24,707 nt of DNA from Gemmatimonadota bacterium (GTDB taxonomy: Bacteria > Latescibacterota > UBA2968 > UBA8231): positions 16,660 through 41,366 of the forward strand of contig PATE01000045.1 of assembly GCA_002712305.1 (NCBI GenBank), read 5' to 3'. Under the pieces are notes generated by a model. That model was not told the origin of the DNA. It saw nothing but the letters and a program-made list of their open reading frames with translations, and did not search any database. The translations under genes and the position numbers were made by a program. Below, one piece after another: positions 1 through 8,450 of the stretch; within the stretch, counting starts at the first letter, position 1, and each line of letters opens with the position of its first letter.

Positions 1-717
1 GACGAGGGTTTCCTTTGAGTAGTCCCCTTCCGGCGACAGGTAATACACCGTACCCGGCTCCAGATCCTCGATGAAATCGCCGCCATTCTTGCGGAAGGCG
101 ATGTCCTCCGAGGCAACCCCGTGTTTGCCGTCCTTCCATCCCAACACGCCCGGCTTGATCCCGGTTCGATCACGCAGGACGATGACATCCCGCTTACGGT
201 AGTCGGCGATGGCCATGGTGTAGGCACCGGGCACGGTCCGCAGAAATGTGTGTTCGCCATCCCGGCGATACAGATACAGCAACGCCTCCGTGTCACAATT
301 CGACTGCATTCGCGTCAGGTCGAGATCATCTACATGACTCAGATCCACCTGTCCATTGTGGACGGCAGCCATTTCGCAATCGCGGATGAGGATGTGATTT
401 CCCCTTCGCTCTACGTGGCCGCCTAACGTGTGAGGATGAGCGTCGGATAGGATGGCATCCTTGCGTCCGCGCGTGGCATAGCGGACGTGGGCCATGTAGG
501 TGTGATAGCTGGGGCTTGGAAAGATCTTGTGCAGATCGGTCACGTCGAAACGATCAACTCCACCGGCCCACTTGATCACATCGATCCGGCCCTCCCCGAC
601 GGCGGCGATACCCGCCGCTTCCCGCCCACGGTGCTGCAGAGAGCGAATGAACGCATACGCATCGTGCAGCGTATGTGCTACGCAGAACCCGCAGTTGTGA
701 CGAACTACATCCTCCAT
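1..717 (-). CDS. purF: PurF-type amidophosphoribosyltransferase, N-terminal glutaminase half (cut by left edge)
   Basis: Translation from the ATG at 715-717 gives 239 residues running off the left edge, about half of a normal PurF (470-500 aa). This part is a class II glutamine amidotransferase, which releases ammonia from glutamine for phosphoribosylamine synthesis, the first step of purine biosynthesis. Visible motifs are NCGFC with the likely nucleophile Cys9 after an eight-residue propeptide, SLQHRGREAAGIA, HVRYATRG (glutamine-binding Arg), VHNGQ (oxyanion Asn-Gly) and NCDTE (Asp). The phosphoribosyltransferase domain would lie outside the window. An AGGAG lies about 10 bases upstream of the ATG. 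The start of the mature chain, CGFCVAHTLHDAY, differs from the common CGVFGI form, so this is a divergent PurF; another PurF-like amidotransferase is possible. It follows the 844-2265 gene on the same strand after 126 bp. Confidence 0.85.
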   Translation of the reverse strand, partial: MEDVVRHNCGFCVAHTLHDAYAFIRSLQHRGREAAGIAAVGEGRIDVIKWAGGVDRFDVTDLHKIFPSPSYHTYMAHVRYATRGRKDAILSDAHPHTLGGHVERRGNHILIRDCEMAAVHNGQVDLSHVDDLDLTRMQSNCDTEALLYLYRRDGEHTFLRTVPGAYTMAIADYRKRDVIVLRDRTGIKPGVLGWKDGKHGVASEDIAFRKNGGDFIEDLEPGTVYYLSPEGDYSKETLV

Positions 718-806
718 GAGGACACTCGCTCCTGGGTCAGAGGGTGGTCGTGACCGAAGTCATCGGTGGAACTTTATTGCGGGGGGGAAGGAGACAGAAT
801 ATAGGG

Positions 807-821
807 TGCCAGGCGCTGGCA
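807..821 (-). terminator. Small hairpin between the toroid gene and purF, possible weak terminator
   Basis: A perfect inverted repeat, TGCCAG-GCG-CTGGCA (6-bp stem, 3-base loop), lies 23 bp beyond the stop of the 844-2265 gene and about 90 bp before the purF start. No T-tract follows on the minus strand, so it does not meet the usual intrinsic terminator pattern. It may only be a short palindrome. Confidence 0.2.
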
Positions 822-843
822 GCATACTGTGATCTCGGCGCCG

Positions 844-2265
844 TCATCGTGCCGTGTAATCGCCGTCCAACGAACACGGGGTTCCGTATTCCGACAGCAG
901 TGCGGTTCGGGCCAGACCATGCAGGAGAAAACCGGGACCCATCTGCGACTCATACCAGTCGATCCCCGAAGCACCCGCCGGTAGAACACGCTGGAAATAG
1001 ACATCGAGCAAGCGCGCGGACAGTTGCAGCGCCGCATCCAACCATCGGGGTTCGCTTGTCAGCTCATAGAGATCGGCCAGCAACCCCAGCCCAAGTCCTG
1101 CGTCCATGGCGGGCACGTTCACCGACGAGGGCAACGGCTCGCTGGCATAACGCTCCCCCACCGACTGCGCCCATTCGAGCAGACGAGTGTCCTGGGTGTG
1201 GCGGAATCCGAGCAGGGCCGTGAGCGCCACGTAGGACGCGGGCCACACGCCATACACACTGCCCCAGACGGGCATGGCCTGGAAGAGTTCATTGGTCGAG
1301 CGGCGCGACAGAATCACGTAGACCCCCTCCTCCAGATCGTGGGGTGCGGCGAAGAACGCATCGACATAGGCGTTGGCTCGGGTTCGCATGCGTTGGGCGA
1401 GATCCGCCTGGCTCGCCTCCAACACGGGAGCCGCCTCCAGCAGGCTGATGGCAAGTGACAGCGTCTGGGATGGGGCATTCACATCGTGGAAGCGATCGTT
1501 CTCTTCAGGTGTACGGCTTTCGATCTGCAGCAATCCGCGGTCGTCCCGCTTCGGCCACCAGTAGTCGAGCATCGACTCGATCTCATCCAGCGTCCGCCGG
1601 CGTGGTTCGGCTCGGTAGGCGAAAGCCCAGTCACAGATAAAGAAACCACCATGGCGTGGGAAATCGCATGATCGGGCTGACCGTGGATGGGCACGGCGTT
1701 GTTCGATCGTGGCGTGACGGATGTATTCCCGGGGTTCGCCGTCGGTCCAGTGGTAGTGCAGGCCGTCGGCGAAGGACTGAACGCAGGCAGGGTTGCACTG
1801 GAGGATCTTTTCCCACAACCAGAAGGGCGCGGCTCGCAGATGGTCGTGTATTGCACCTGCCTCTCGTGTCGGATCCCGCTGGCGATGGCTGTCTCCGATG
1901 GCGTCGGTGTCCAGATCCCAAAAGGCGTGTTCACCCCAGGGAAACAGGCCGGTCGGCGTTTCGGTGCAGTGTGTGGCGTATCGTCGGACATATCGATCGG
2001 CGGCGGCGGCGAAGTCGGGGCGACTTCGCCCCTTTGCCAGCCCATGCAGCGTCAACAGCGTCGCCTCATCGTGGATGAGATTGCAGCCTCTGTAAGAGCG
2101 GTCGCCACTTCGCTGCCCCTCGATGGGATCCGGTGCGCGCTCCAGCATGGCCACACCGTCCAGATCGACCATGGAAGGGAACAGTCCACCGTATTCGGTG
2201 CCCAACCCAACCAGCGCCTCTGCGGCGGCCTCGACGCGTGCCAGAATATCAGACGTTATGGACAT
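844..2265 (-). CDS. Unrecognised 473-aa protein, probable alpha/alpha-toroid (six-hairpin-like) carbohydrate-active fold
   Basis: The 473-residue frame starts with ATG at 2263-2265 and ends in TGA at 844-846. I do not recognise the family with confidence. The chain is helical and rich in Trp, Tyr and His, with repeated helix-loop segments such as YRGCNLIHDEATLLTLHGLA (about residues 58-77), GLFPWGEHAFWDL (about 106-118) and PVWGSVYGVWPASYVALTAL (second half). This spacing of aromatic loops and paired helices resembles (alpha/alpha)6 barrels of glycoside hydrolases, pectate/uronate lyases and GlcNAc 2-epimerases. No signal peptide is visible, so it should be cytoplasmic. It starts 10 bp after the stop of the small 2276-2628 gene and may share its transcript; the Shine-Dalgarno is weak. 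Substrate and activity are unknown. Confidence 0.75.
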   Translation of the reverse strand: MSITSDILARVEAAAEALVGLGTEYGGLFPSMVDLDGVAMLERAPDPIEGQRSGDRSYRGCNLIHDEATLLTLHGLAKGRSRPDFAAAADRYVRRYATHCTETPTGLFPWGEHAFWDLDTDAIGDSHRQRDPTREAGAIHDHLRAAPFWLWEKILQCNPACVQSFADGLHYHWTDGEPREYIRHATIEQRRAHPRSARSCDFPRHGGFFICDWAFAYRAEPRRRTLDEIESMLDYWWPKRDDRGLLQIESRTPEENDRFHDVNAPSQTLSLAISLLEAAPVLEASQADLAQRMRTRANAYVDAFFAAPHDLEEGVYVILSRRSTNELFQAMPVWGSVYGVWPASYVALTALLGFRHTQDTRLLEWAQSVGERYASEPLPSSVNVPAMDAGLGLGLLADLYELTSEPRWLDAALQLSARLLDVYFQRVLPAGASGIDWYESQMGPGFLLHGLARTALLSEYGTPCSLDGDYTAR

Positions 2266-2275
2266 GGGGTCATCG

Positions 2276-2628
2276 TCAACCGATACAACGCATGGGCATC
2301 ATGGGCTTGGACGGATCGACGTCGAAATCGAGTTCGAGCCGTTCGCTACCGTGCTCAAAGAGAATCCGACCAGTGAGCAGTTCATCGTGAAGTTGGCGCC
2401 ACCGTGGCTCGCCTCTGGACACCGACCACCGCCATCGGCCGCACCCACGAGGCCATCTGGCCGTCGGAGCAACGCGTTGAGTGCGTGTTCGTATGGCCCG
2501 GAGACCCACCGACCACCGGGGGTGCCCAGCCACAGACCGTGCTGGGTGGCCACCAGCCAGTCCGTCGGCTCCCAGGCGACTACCCATTGCCTGGTTGGCT
2601 TCGTCTCGTCTTCAGACTGATCTACCAA
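2276..2628 (-). CDS. Small hypothetical protein (about 117 aa), apparently frameshifted near 2425
   Basis: Two overlapping reading frames look like one protein. The first starts at TTG (2626-2628), reads MVDQSEDE and continues through WEPTDWLVATQHGLWLG and YEHALNALLRRPDGLVGAADGG. The second supplies a protein-like C-terminus, WSVSRGEPRWRQLHDELLTG, then RILFEHGSERLELDFDVDPS, ending at TGA 2276-2278. Restoring one base near 2421-2432, in a GGCGGTGGTCGG stretch, joins them into 117 codons. I recognise no family; Trp-rich strands in the first half suggest a small beta-rich domain. A purine-rich AAAGGGACGGG precedes the TTG. It lies between glnK and the toroid gene, 10 bp from the latter. Whether the shift is real or a sequence error is unresolved. 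Confidence 0.5.
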
Positions 2629-2709
2629 CCCGTCCCTTTCGCCGTGAGATTCCTGACGAATCTTGCGCGTCGAATCCCCTTGTGGCGAATCTCTGTGTGG
2701 CGCATTCGA

Positions 2710-3048
2710 TCAGATCGCAGCTTCGCCCGTCTCCCCGGTACGGATTCGAACGACGTCCTCCACGGGCACGACGAAAACCTTCCCATCGCCGATGTTGCCC
2801 GAATTGGCCGCTTCTTTGATGGCGTCGGTGGCACGCTCGGCGATACTGTCACCGACGACGACCTCGATCTTCAGTTTTGGCGTAAAGTCGATGTTGTACT
2901 CAGCACCCCGGTAGACCTCCTTGTGCCCCTTCTGGCGACCAAAACCTTTCACTTCGCTAACGGTCATGCCCATGATGCCGAGAGCACTGAGTCCTTCCTT
3001 TACCTGTTCCAGCGCATTCGGACGGACGATACATTTCAGCAATTTCAT
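2710..3048 (-). CDS. glnK: P-II nitrogen regulatory protein (GlnK/GlnB)
   Basis: This is a 112-residue P-II signal protein, the usual family length. P-II trimers sense 2-oxoglutarate, ATP and ADP, and control the ammonium channel and nitrogen-assimilation enzymes. The start ATG at 3046-3048 gives MKLLKCIVRP, the conserved P-II N-terminus, with AGGA eight bases upstream; the open frame extends further 5' but without homology. The T-loop motif KGHKEVYRGAEYNIDFTPK is present with Tyr51, the uridylylation site of proteobacterial P-II. The C-terminal signature GDGKVFVVPVEDVVRIRTGE is intact. The gene lies 55 bp downstream of amtB, and this linkage makes a GlnK role (gating AmtB) most likely. glnB-type function cannot be excluded from sequence. 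Confidence 0.95.
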   Translation of the reverse strand: MKLLKCIVRPNALEQVKEGLSALGIMGMTVSEVKGFGRQKGHKEVYRGAEYNIDFTPKLKIEVVVGDSIAERATDAIKEAANSGNIGDGKVFVVPVEDVVRIRTGETGEAAI

Positions 3049-3103
3049 TTTTGAGTCCTGACGTGTGAGTCCGTGTGTATTGACGTGCCAACCTTCGCAC
3101 GTA

Positions 3104-4456
3104 TCACACCTCGGAGTAGTAGCCTTGTTCGTTGTGTAGGGAGATGTCCAGCCCACGCTCCTCTTCGTCTTCGGCAACTCGCAGGCCGATGACAGAATCC
3201 ACGATCTTCAGCAGAATGAAAGAGACAATGCCTGCGTAAAGAACGGTGACCACAACACCTATCAGCTGGGCCCAGAGTTGCGAACCGATCGTCATGCCCT
3301 CGGCTAGTCCCTGCCCCCCGAGAGACTCGGCGGCAAAGGCGCCCGTCATCAGGGCACCGACGATCCCACCCAGGCCGTGCACGCCGAAAGCATCCAGAGA
3401 ATCGTCGTATCCCAATTTGTGTTTTAGACTCGTGGCTCCCCAGAAGCAGACGACACCGGAGACGATTCCAATGGCCAGGGCCCCCATGGGGCCCACACTA
3501 CCCGAGGCGGGAGTGATGGCCACCAGGCCTGCAACCGCGCCGGTGACAATGCCGAGGACACTCGGCTTGCCGTGCTGGATCCATTCGATCAACATCCAGG
3601 TCGCAGCCGCCGTCGCGGTGGCAACTTGCGTGACGAGCATCGCCATTCCGGCGGCGCCATCTGCAGCCAGGGCGGAACCGGCGTTGAATCCGAACCAACC
3701 GACCCAAAGCATGGAAGCACCAATGACGGTGATCACGAGGCTGTGGGGCGGGATGATTCCCGGATACCCACGTCGCTTGCCCAACACGAGGGCCGCCACC
3801 AGAGCCGCGATACCGGCATTGATGTGGACCACCGTGCCACCGGCGAAATCGAGGATTCCCTTGTCCCAGAAATAGGCACCATCGCCGCTCCACGTCATGT
3901 GGCAGATCGGCGCATACACCGCCGTCGACCACAGGACCATGAAGAGGAGCATGGCAGAAAATTTCATCCGTTCGGCAAAAGCACCCGCGATCAAAGCCGG
4001 CGTGATGATGGCAAAGGTCATTTGAAATGTGATGAAGACCGTCTCGGGTACGGTACCCGTCATCGAATCGGCACCGACACCGGCCAGAAGTGCTTTGCCC
4101 AGGCCGCCGATAAAAGAACTCTGGTTTACGACGCCCGCTTCCATCCCTGTCGTGTCGAAGGCAAGACTGTACCCCCAAAGGACCCACACGAGGGTCATCA
4201 CCGCCGTGAGGGCGAAACACTGCATCAGGACGGACAACACGTTTTTTGCCCGCACCAATCCACCATAGAACAGGGACAGCCCTGGGATGGTCATGAACAG
4301 GACCAGCGCCGTGGCGGTCAGCATCCAGGCCGTGTCACCTGAATCGAGGCTGTCACTGGCTTGCGCCGGCTCAGGCAGCAGGATTACAGCCAGTATCAGA
4401 AGCGCCGCCGCCGGCAACAACCGGTGGAGGGATGGCCAGTTCAGTGAAAATCGCAT
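3104..4456 (-). CDS. amtB: Ammonium transporter AmtB
   Basis: The 450-residue Amt/Rh channel conducts ammonia/ammonium across the inner membrane. The ATG at 4454-4456 is chosen because it is preceded by GGAGA at good spacing and begins a signal peptide (hydrophobic LLPAAALLILAVILLP, likely cleavage after AQA at residue 33); the open frame upstream has no signal or homology. The mature chain starts SDSLDSGDTAWMLTATALVL and shows about 11 hydrophobic segments. The twin pore histidines are present as His211 (GGTVVHINAG) and His360 (FGVHGLGG), with the conserved Asp203 (DFAGG). The C-terminal tail (DEEERGLDISLHNEQGYYSE) contains the residues that usually contact GlnK. glnK follows at 55 bp, so order is amtB then glnK, the reverse of the enterobacterial arrangement. 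It is likely induced by nitrogen limitation, but I see no convincing sigma-54 promoter. Confidence 0.95.
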   Translation of the reverse strand: MRFSLNWPSLHRLLPAAALLILAVILLPEPAQASDSLDSGDTAWMLTATALVLFMTIPGLSLFYGGLVRAKNVLSVLMQCFALTAVMTLVWVLWGYSLAFDTTGMEAGVVNQSSFIGGLGKALLAGVGADSMTGTVPETVFITFQMTFAIITPALIAGAFAERMKFSAMLLFMVLWSTAVYAPICHMTWSGDGAYFWDKGILDFAGGTVVHINAGIAALVAALVLGKRRGYPGIIPPHSLVITVIGASMLWVGWFGFNAGSALAADGAAGMAMLVTQVATATAAATWMLIEWIQHGKPSVLGIVTGAVAGLVAITPASGSVGPMGALAIGIVSGVVCFWGATSLKHKLGYDDSLDAFGVHGLGGIVGALMTGAFAAESLGGQGLAEGMTIGSQLWAQLIGVVVTVLYAGIVSFILLKIVDSVIGLRVAEDEEERGLDISLHNEQGYYSEV

Positions 4457-4605
4457 GCGCAGTATCTCCCGACGAATCCGAAAGGTGACGAGCGCGATCT
4501 GTCGCCCGAAAATGGATGTAAGGAACTCGTTGCCAAAGGTCAAAGGTCGTGTACTATGGGTCGTATTCTCACAGGTATGAGATTCTGGAACGTGACGATG
4601 CAGGG

Positions 4606-5448
4606 CTATCGCTCCAAGCTGAAGCGGTAGGCAGCCTGTCCGTTGCGCCACCAGATCTTCTCTTCGATCTCTGGGTAATCCTGGCAGAAGACCTCGACTG
4701 CATTCACGATGGTCTTCATCGTGCCCGACCGCTCGCACACTGGCCAGTTGCTGCCAAAGATCAGTCGATCTTCGCCGAAGCTGTCGAGCAACGCAAGGAA
4801 CGTGGGCTGATAGTGCTGTGGATCTTCGGGCGCTGGCTGCTGCGTAGCCGCTTCCACGTAGCCCGACACCTTCATATAGACCTGTGGATGGGCTGCCAGC
4901 AGTCCCATGGATTCGACCCACGCCGGATCAGGCGCCTGCCCGTCGATGGCCACGTGGGCCACGTGATTGACCACGATCCGCAGTTGAGGGTGCATGGCGG
5001 CGACACGGGCCACCCCTTCGGCCTGTTGTTGGCCGTGGATGAGCACGTCCAGCGTCAGATCACGGGCGGCAAGGTCACCGACGGCCGCATCGACGGCGGC
5101 GGTCTGCCCATCGAAGTTGCCGCCACCGAGGCGGATGCCGAGAAACAGGACATCGTCAGCGTATTCAACCAGATGTTGAGAAAACTCGTCCCCGGGATCG
5201 ATGTGCCCCATGAACCCGACGATCCACGGCTCGTCAGCAGCCAGATCGAGGATCCAGCGATTGTCCTGTACCCAGGCACTGGCTTCCACGATGACGGTAC
5301 CCGTGATGCCACAGGGTTCGCCGATGGCTCGATGATGTTCGGGCAGAACCGTCCGGTATAACAGTTCGTTGTCCGCCGAAGGCCAGGGGATTCCCTCTGG
5401 CCTTGTGGGGTCGTAGAAATGGGTGTGTGTGTCGATGCGAGGGCTCAC
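4606..5448 (-). CDS. Amidohydrolase family 2 protein (COG3618, sugar-lactonase-like)
   Basis: The 280-residue TIM-barrel protein belongs to the amidohydrolase_2 / COG3618 family, which includes L-fuconolactonase, L-rhamnono-lactonase and related lactonases. The start is GTG at 5446-5448, with GGGAG five bases upstream overlapping the polA stop; it begins SPRIDTHTHFYDP, giving the HxH motif at His8/His10. Further conserved positions are His138 (LDVLIHGQQQ), His162 (VVNHVAH) and the C-terminal FGSNWPVCE. In many relatives the last motif is GSDWP with a catalytic Asp; here it is Asn234, a variant to note when predicting metal use. It starts 9 bp after polA and is probably co-transcribed with it. 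A lactonase would fit the sugar-acid genes elsewhere in the window, but the substrate is unknown. Confidence 0.85.
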   Translation of the reverse strand: MSPRIDTHTHFYDPTRPEGIPWPSADNELLYRTVLPEHHRAIGEPCGITGTVIVEASAWVQDNRWILDLAADEPWIVGFMGHIDPGDEFSQHLVEYADDVLFLGIRLGGGNFDGQTAAVDAAVGDLAARDLTLDVLIHGQQQAEGVARVAAMHPQLRIVVNHVAHVAIDGQAPDPAWVESMGLLAAHPQVYMKVSGYVEAATQQPAPEDPQHYQPTFLALLDSFGEDRLIFGSNWPVCERSGTMKTIVNAVEVFCQDYPEIEEKIWWRNGQAAYRFSLER

Positions 5449-5457
5449 GATGTCTCC

Positions 5458-8262
5458 CTAGTGCGCTTCAAGCCACGTGTCGGCGGTACCCATCTCGATG
5501 ACGATGGGCACCTTCATGGGAATCGCCATCTTCATTGCATCTTCGACGACCTGGCGAACTTCCTTCTCTTCTTCTCGATACAGGTCGAACACGAGTTCAT
5601 CGTGTACCTGCAACAACATTTTCGTCTTCCATCCTCGCTCGATCTGTTCCTGATGGATCTTGATCATGGCAATCTTGATCATGTCCGCCGCCGTGCCCTG
5701 GATCGGAGAGTTGATGGCATTTCGCTCAGCGGCAGAGCGGATATTCCGATTGCGAGAGTTGATGTCTCGCAGATATCGCCGTCTGCCCAACAGGGTCTGC
5801 ACGTAGCCATTCTCTTTGCAGCTCTCTACGGTCTGCTCCATATAGGCCTTCACGCCGGGGTATTCCTCGAAATACTGCTCGATCATCTGATGCCCCAGAT
5901 TCCGCGGGATTCCGAGCCGTTCTGACAGACCGAAGGCTGAGATTCCATAGATAATCCCAAAGTTCACCGTCTTCGACTGCCGCCGCATGTCCTCGTCGAC
6001 CATGTCAGGGGGCAACGAGTAGAGCCGGCTGGCTGTGACGGTATGGATGTCCTCCTCATCCCGAAATGCCTGGTTCATCCGCTCGTCGCCGCTGATCTCA
6101 GCAATGATCCGCAGTTCGATCTGCGAGTAGTCGGCGGCAAGCAGCGTCCACTCGGGTCCCTCTGGAACGAAGGCGCGACGAATCTCACGGCCCTGCTCGG
6201 TACGGATAGGAATGTTCTGAAGATTCGGATTGCTCGACTGCATGCGGCCTGTGGCGGCGACGGCCTGCTCGTAGTGGGTATGCACCCGACCCGTCTTGGG
6301 GAAAATCGCGCCAGGGAGCATATCCAGGTAGGTCGACTTCAGTTTCGTGCAGAGCCGGTAGTGGAGGATCTGCCGAGCGATCTCGTGTTCGTGAGACAGA
6401 CGGGTGAGGACCATTTCATCGGTCTTGTACTGCTTGGATTTCGCCGTGCGACGCGCATTCGGATCCAACTGCAACTTCTCGAACAGAATCATCCCCAACT
6501 GCGATGGTGAGTTCAGGTTGAAGGGCTCCCCCGCCAACTCCTCAATTCTCTTGGCAGAGGACTCGATCTGTGTGGCCAGATCATCGGAGATGACCTTGAG
6601 GCAACCGGCGTCAACCCGGATCCCGGCCATCTCCATCGCTGCAAGAACCGGAATCAGGGGCGCCTCGACGTCGTCGTAGAGTCGCTGTTGCTCACTATCG
6701 GCGAGCAGGCCCCGCAGAGCCTGGGCCAGTTGCAGAGCGATATCCGCATCTTCGACGGCATACTCCTTCAGATCGTCGACATCGACCTCACGTAAGCTCT
6801 TCTGACCATCTCCCTTTTCCCCAATCAGATCGGTGATCGGCACGGGTCGGTAACCGAGCATCGCCTGGGCCAGGTAGTCGAGAGACCGACGCAGATCCGG
6901 GACGGCCAGGAATGCGGCGATCATCGTGTCGAAGAGGGGTCCGGCGACCTCGACCCCCTGCCACCGCAGGACGGTGATGTCGAATTTGAGGTTGTGACCC
7001 ACCTTTTCGATGGCCCCATCCTCCAGAAGCGGCCGGAACTCCTCCAGAATCTGTCGCGCTTCGGTGCCTTCTGGAAAGGGAACGTAGGTCCCTCGATGGG
7101 GCTCGATGGCGACGGCGAGACCGACGATCTCACATGTCTTGGGATCAAGGCTTGTCGTCTCCAGATCGAGAGAGAAACTTCCCTTGTCTCGAGCGGACTC
7201 GATCAACGCTTGACGCTGCTGCGCAGTGGTGGCCAGCCCGTATTCGTGGTCGACATCCTCGATCGTGTGGATCTCACCGGCCTGGGCGGCGTCGCCTCCC
7301 ACGGCGACCCTCTGAACCACCATCTCGTAGTCGTCGCCGAACAACCGTTGTCCAAGGGCATTGAACTCGAGTTCAGCGAACAGTCCCTTGAGGGCTGGTG
7401 CATCAGCAGGCCGACGGCGTAGATCCTCTATCTGCAATTGGAGGGGCACGTCACGATCGATCGTGACGAGCTGCTTTGACAGCAACGCCTGGTCGTGATG
7501 ATCGATGAGCAGTTGCTTGCGTTTCCCCTTGATCTCTTCCACACGATCCAACAGAGATTCGACCGAGTCGAAATCGGCGATCAGCTTCTGTGCCGTCTTC
7601 TCGCCGATACCCGGCACACCGGGGATGTTGTCACTCGTGTCCCCCATGAGGCCCATCACATCCACCACTTGGTCGATTCGTTCGACCTTCCATTTCGTCA
7701 GCACGTCTTCCACACCGAGCAACTGAGGTGGCGTGGGGCCACGACCTGGCCGGTACAGGAAGGTCCTCTCCGACACCAGTTGGGCGTAGTCCTTGTCGGG
7801 GGTGATCATGTAGGTCGTGATCCCGGCCCCCTCGGCTTGGGTCGCGAGCGTGCCGATGACGTCATCCGCCTCAAAACCGTCGATCCGCAAGACGGGAATC
7901 TGAAAACCTTCGCAGACCTGAATGACAAAGGGAATCGCAACGCCGAGATCTTCCGGCATCTTGTCGCGCTGCGCCTTGTATTCGGAATAGGCCTCGTGCC
8001 TGTGCGTCGGCTTGGGTGTGTCGAAGACGGCCGCCACGTGGGTGGGCTCGAAACGATCGATGATCTCCAGCAGCGTGTTGGTGAAGACCAGCGGCGCCGA
8101 TGTATTGATGCCCTTCGCATTCATCGTTGGATTGTTGATCAGGGCAAAATGGCCGCGATAGGCCAGCGCCATTCCATCGAAAAGGCATAACACCTTGCGA
8201 TCCTGCAGTTCAAGCTCACCGGTGATGCCAAGGGCACGGCTGGCGGCGTCCATCGTCGTCAT
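5458..8262 (-). CDS. polA: DNA polymerase I
   Basis: Full-length DNA polymerase I (934 aa; E. coli 928). The N-terminal 5'-3' exonuclease includes LCLFDGMALAYRGHFAL, GFEADDVIGTLA, the metal-site MGDTSDNIPGVPGIG and the helix-hairpin-helix. The 3'-5' proofreading domain is intact, with ExoI LDLETTSLDP (about residue 365), ExoII VGHNLKFD and ExoIII YAVEDADIAL. Polymerase motif A is DYSQIELRIIAEISGD, motif B RRQSKTVNFGIIYGIS and motif C QVHDELVFD. It works in Okazaki fragment maturation and excision repair in the cytoplasm. The start used is ATG 8260-8262; an in-frame ATG lies three codons later, and no strong Shine-Dalgarno supports either. The uninterrupted 2.8-kb frame argues that base-calling in this window is generally sound. 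It is divergent from the ppk2 pseudogene. Confidence 0.97.
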   Translation of the reverse strand: MTTMDAASRALGITGELELQDRKVLCLFDGMALAYRGHFALINNPTMNAKGINTSAPLVFTNTLLEIIDRFEPTHVAAVFDTPKPTHRHEAYSEYKAQRDKMPEDLGVAIPFVIQVCEGFQIPVLRIDGFEADDVIGTLATQAEGAGITTYMITPDKDYAQLVSERTFLYRPGRGPTPPQLLGVEDVLTKWKVERIDQVVDVMGLMGDTSDNIPGVPGIGEKTAQKLIADFDSVESLLDRVEEIKGKRKQLLIDHHDQALLSKQLVTIDRDVPLQLQIEDLRRRPADAPALKGLFAELEFNALGQRLFGDDYEMVVQRVAVGGDAAQAGEIHTIEDVDHEYGLATTAQQRQALIESARDKGSFSLDLETTSLDPKTCEIVGLAVAIEPHRGTYVPFPEGTEARQILEEFRPLLEDGAIEKVGHNLKFDITVLRWQGVEVAGPLFDTMIAAFLAVPDLRRSLDYLAQAMLGYRPVPITDLIGEKGDGQKSLREVDVDDLKEYAVEDADIALQLAQALRGLLADSEQQRLYDDVEAPLIPVLAAMEMAGIRVDAGCLKVISDDLATQIESSAKRIEELAGEPFNLNSPSQLGMILFEKLQLDPNARRTAKSKQYKTDEMVLTRLSHEHEIARQILHYRLCTKLKSTYLDMLPGAIFPKTGRVHTHYEQAVAATGRMQSSNPNLQNIPIRTEQGREIRRAFVPEGPEWTLLAADYSQIELRIIAEISGDERMNQAFRDEEDIHTVTASRLYSLPPDMVDEDMRRQSKTVNFGIIYGISAFGLSERLGIPRNLGHQMIEQYFEEYPGVKAYMEQTVESCKENGYVQTLLGRRRYLRDINSRNRNIRSAAERNAINSPIQGTAADMIKIAMIKIHQEQIERGWKTKMLLQVHDELVFDLYREEEKEVRQVVEDAMKMAIPMKVPIVIEMGTADTWLEAH

Positions 8263-8289
8263 GAAAGCAAACCGGATCTCGTTGGGGTC

Positions 8290-8365
8290 GTAGTGACTAC
8301 TGCGGCCAAATCGCTGGGGCAGGCCGATCTAAAGAACGCCTGCTTTGCGACCGGATCAAGCAGGC
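8290..8365. promoter_or_regulatory. Divergent polA / ppk2 intergenic region with two inverted repeats
   Basis: The 188 bp between the polA start (8262) and the ppk2 start (8451) must carry promoters for both directions. It contains a perfect palindrome, GTAGT-G-ACTAC, at 8290-8300, and a perfect 8-bp inverted repeat, GCCTGCTT (8338-8345) and AAGCAGGC (8358-8365), with a 12-base loop. No clear -35/-10 pair is visible on either strand. The repeats could be operators or a transcript hairpin; their role is not shown by the sequence. Confidence 0.3.
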
Positions 8366-8450
8366 TATCCGGGCTTGCCGTGAAAGGCCGGTCCGGCTTG
8401 GTTACCCAACATCGGCAGGATGCGACCTTGGGCTCCAAGGATTGAAGTCT

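Noticed and set aside
4457-4605. Possible sigma-54 promoter before amtB (TGGCAACGAGTTCC on the minus strand)
   Set aside because: The -24 GG is present but the -12 GC is missing at the required spacing; the nearby TTGACC lacks a good -10 box.
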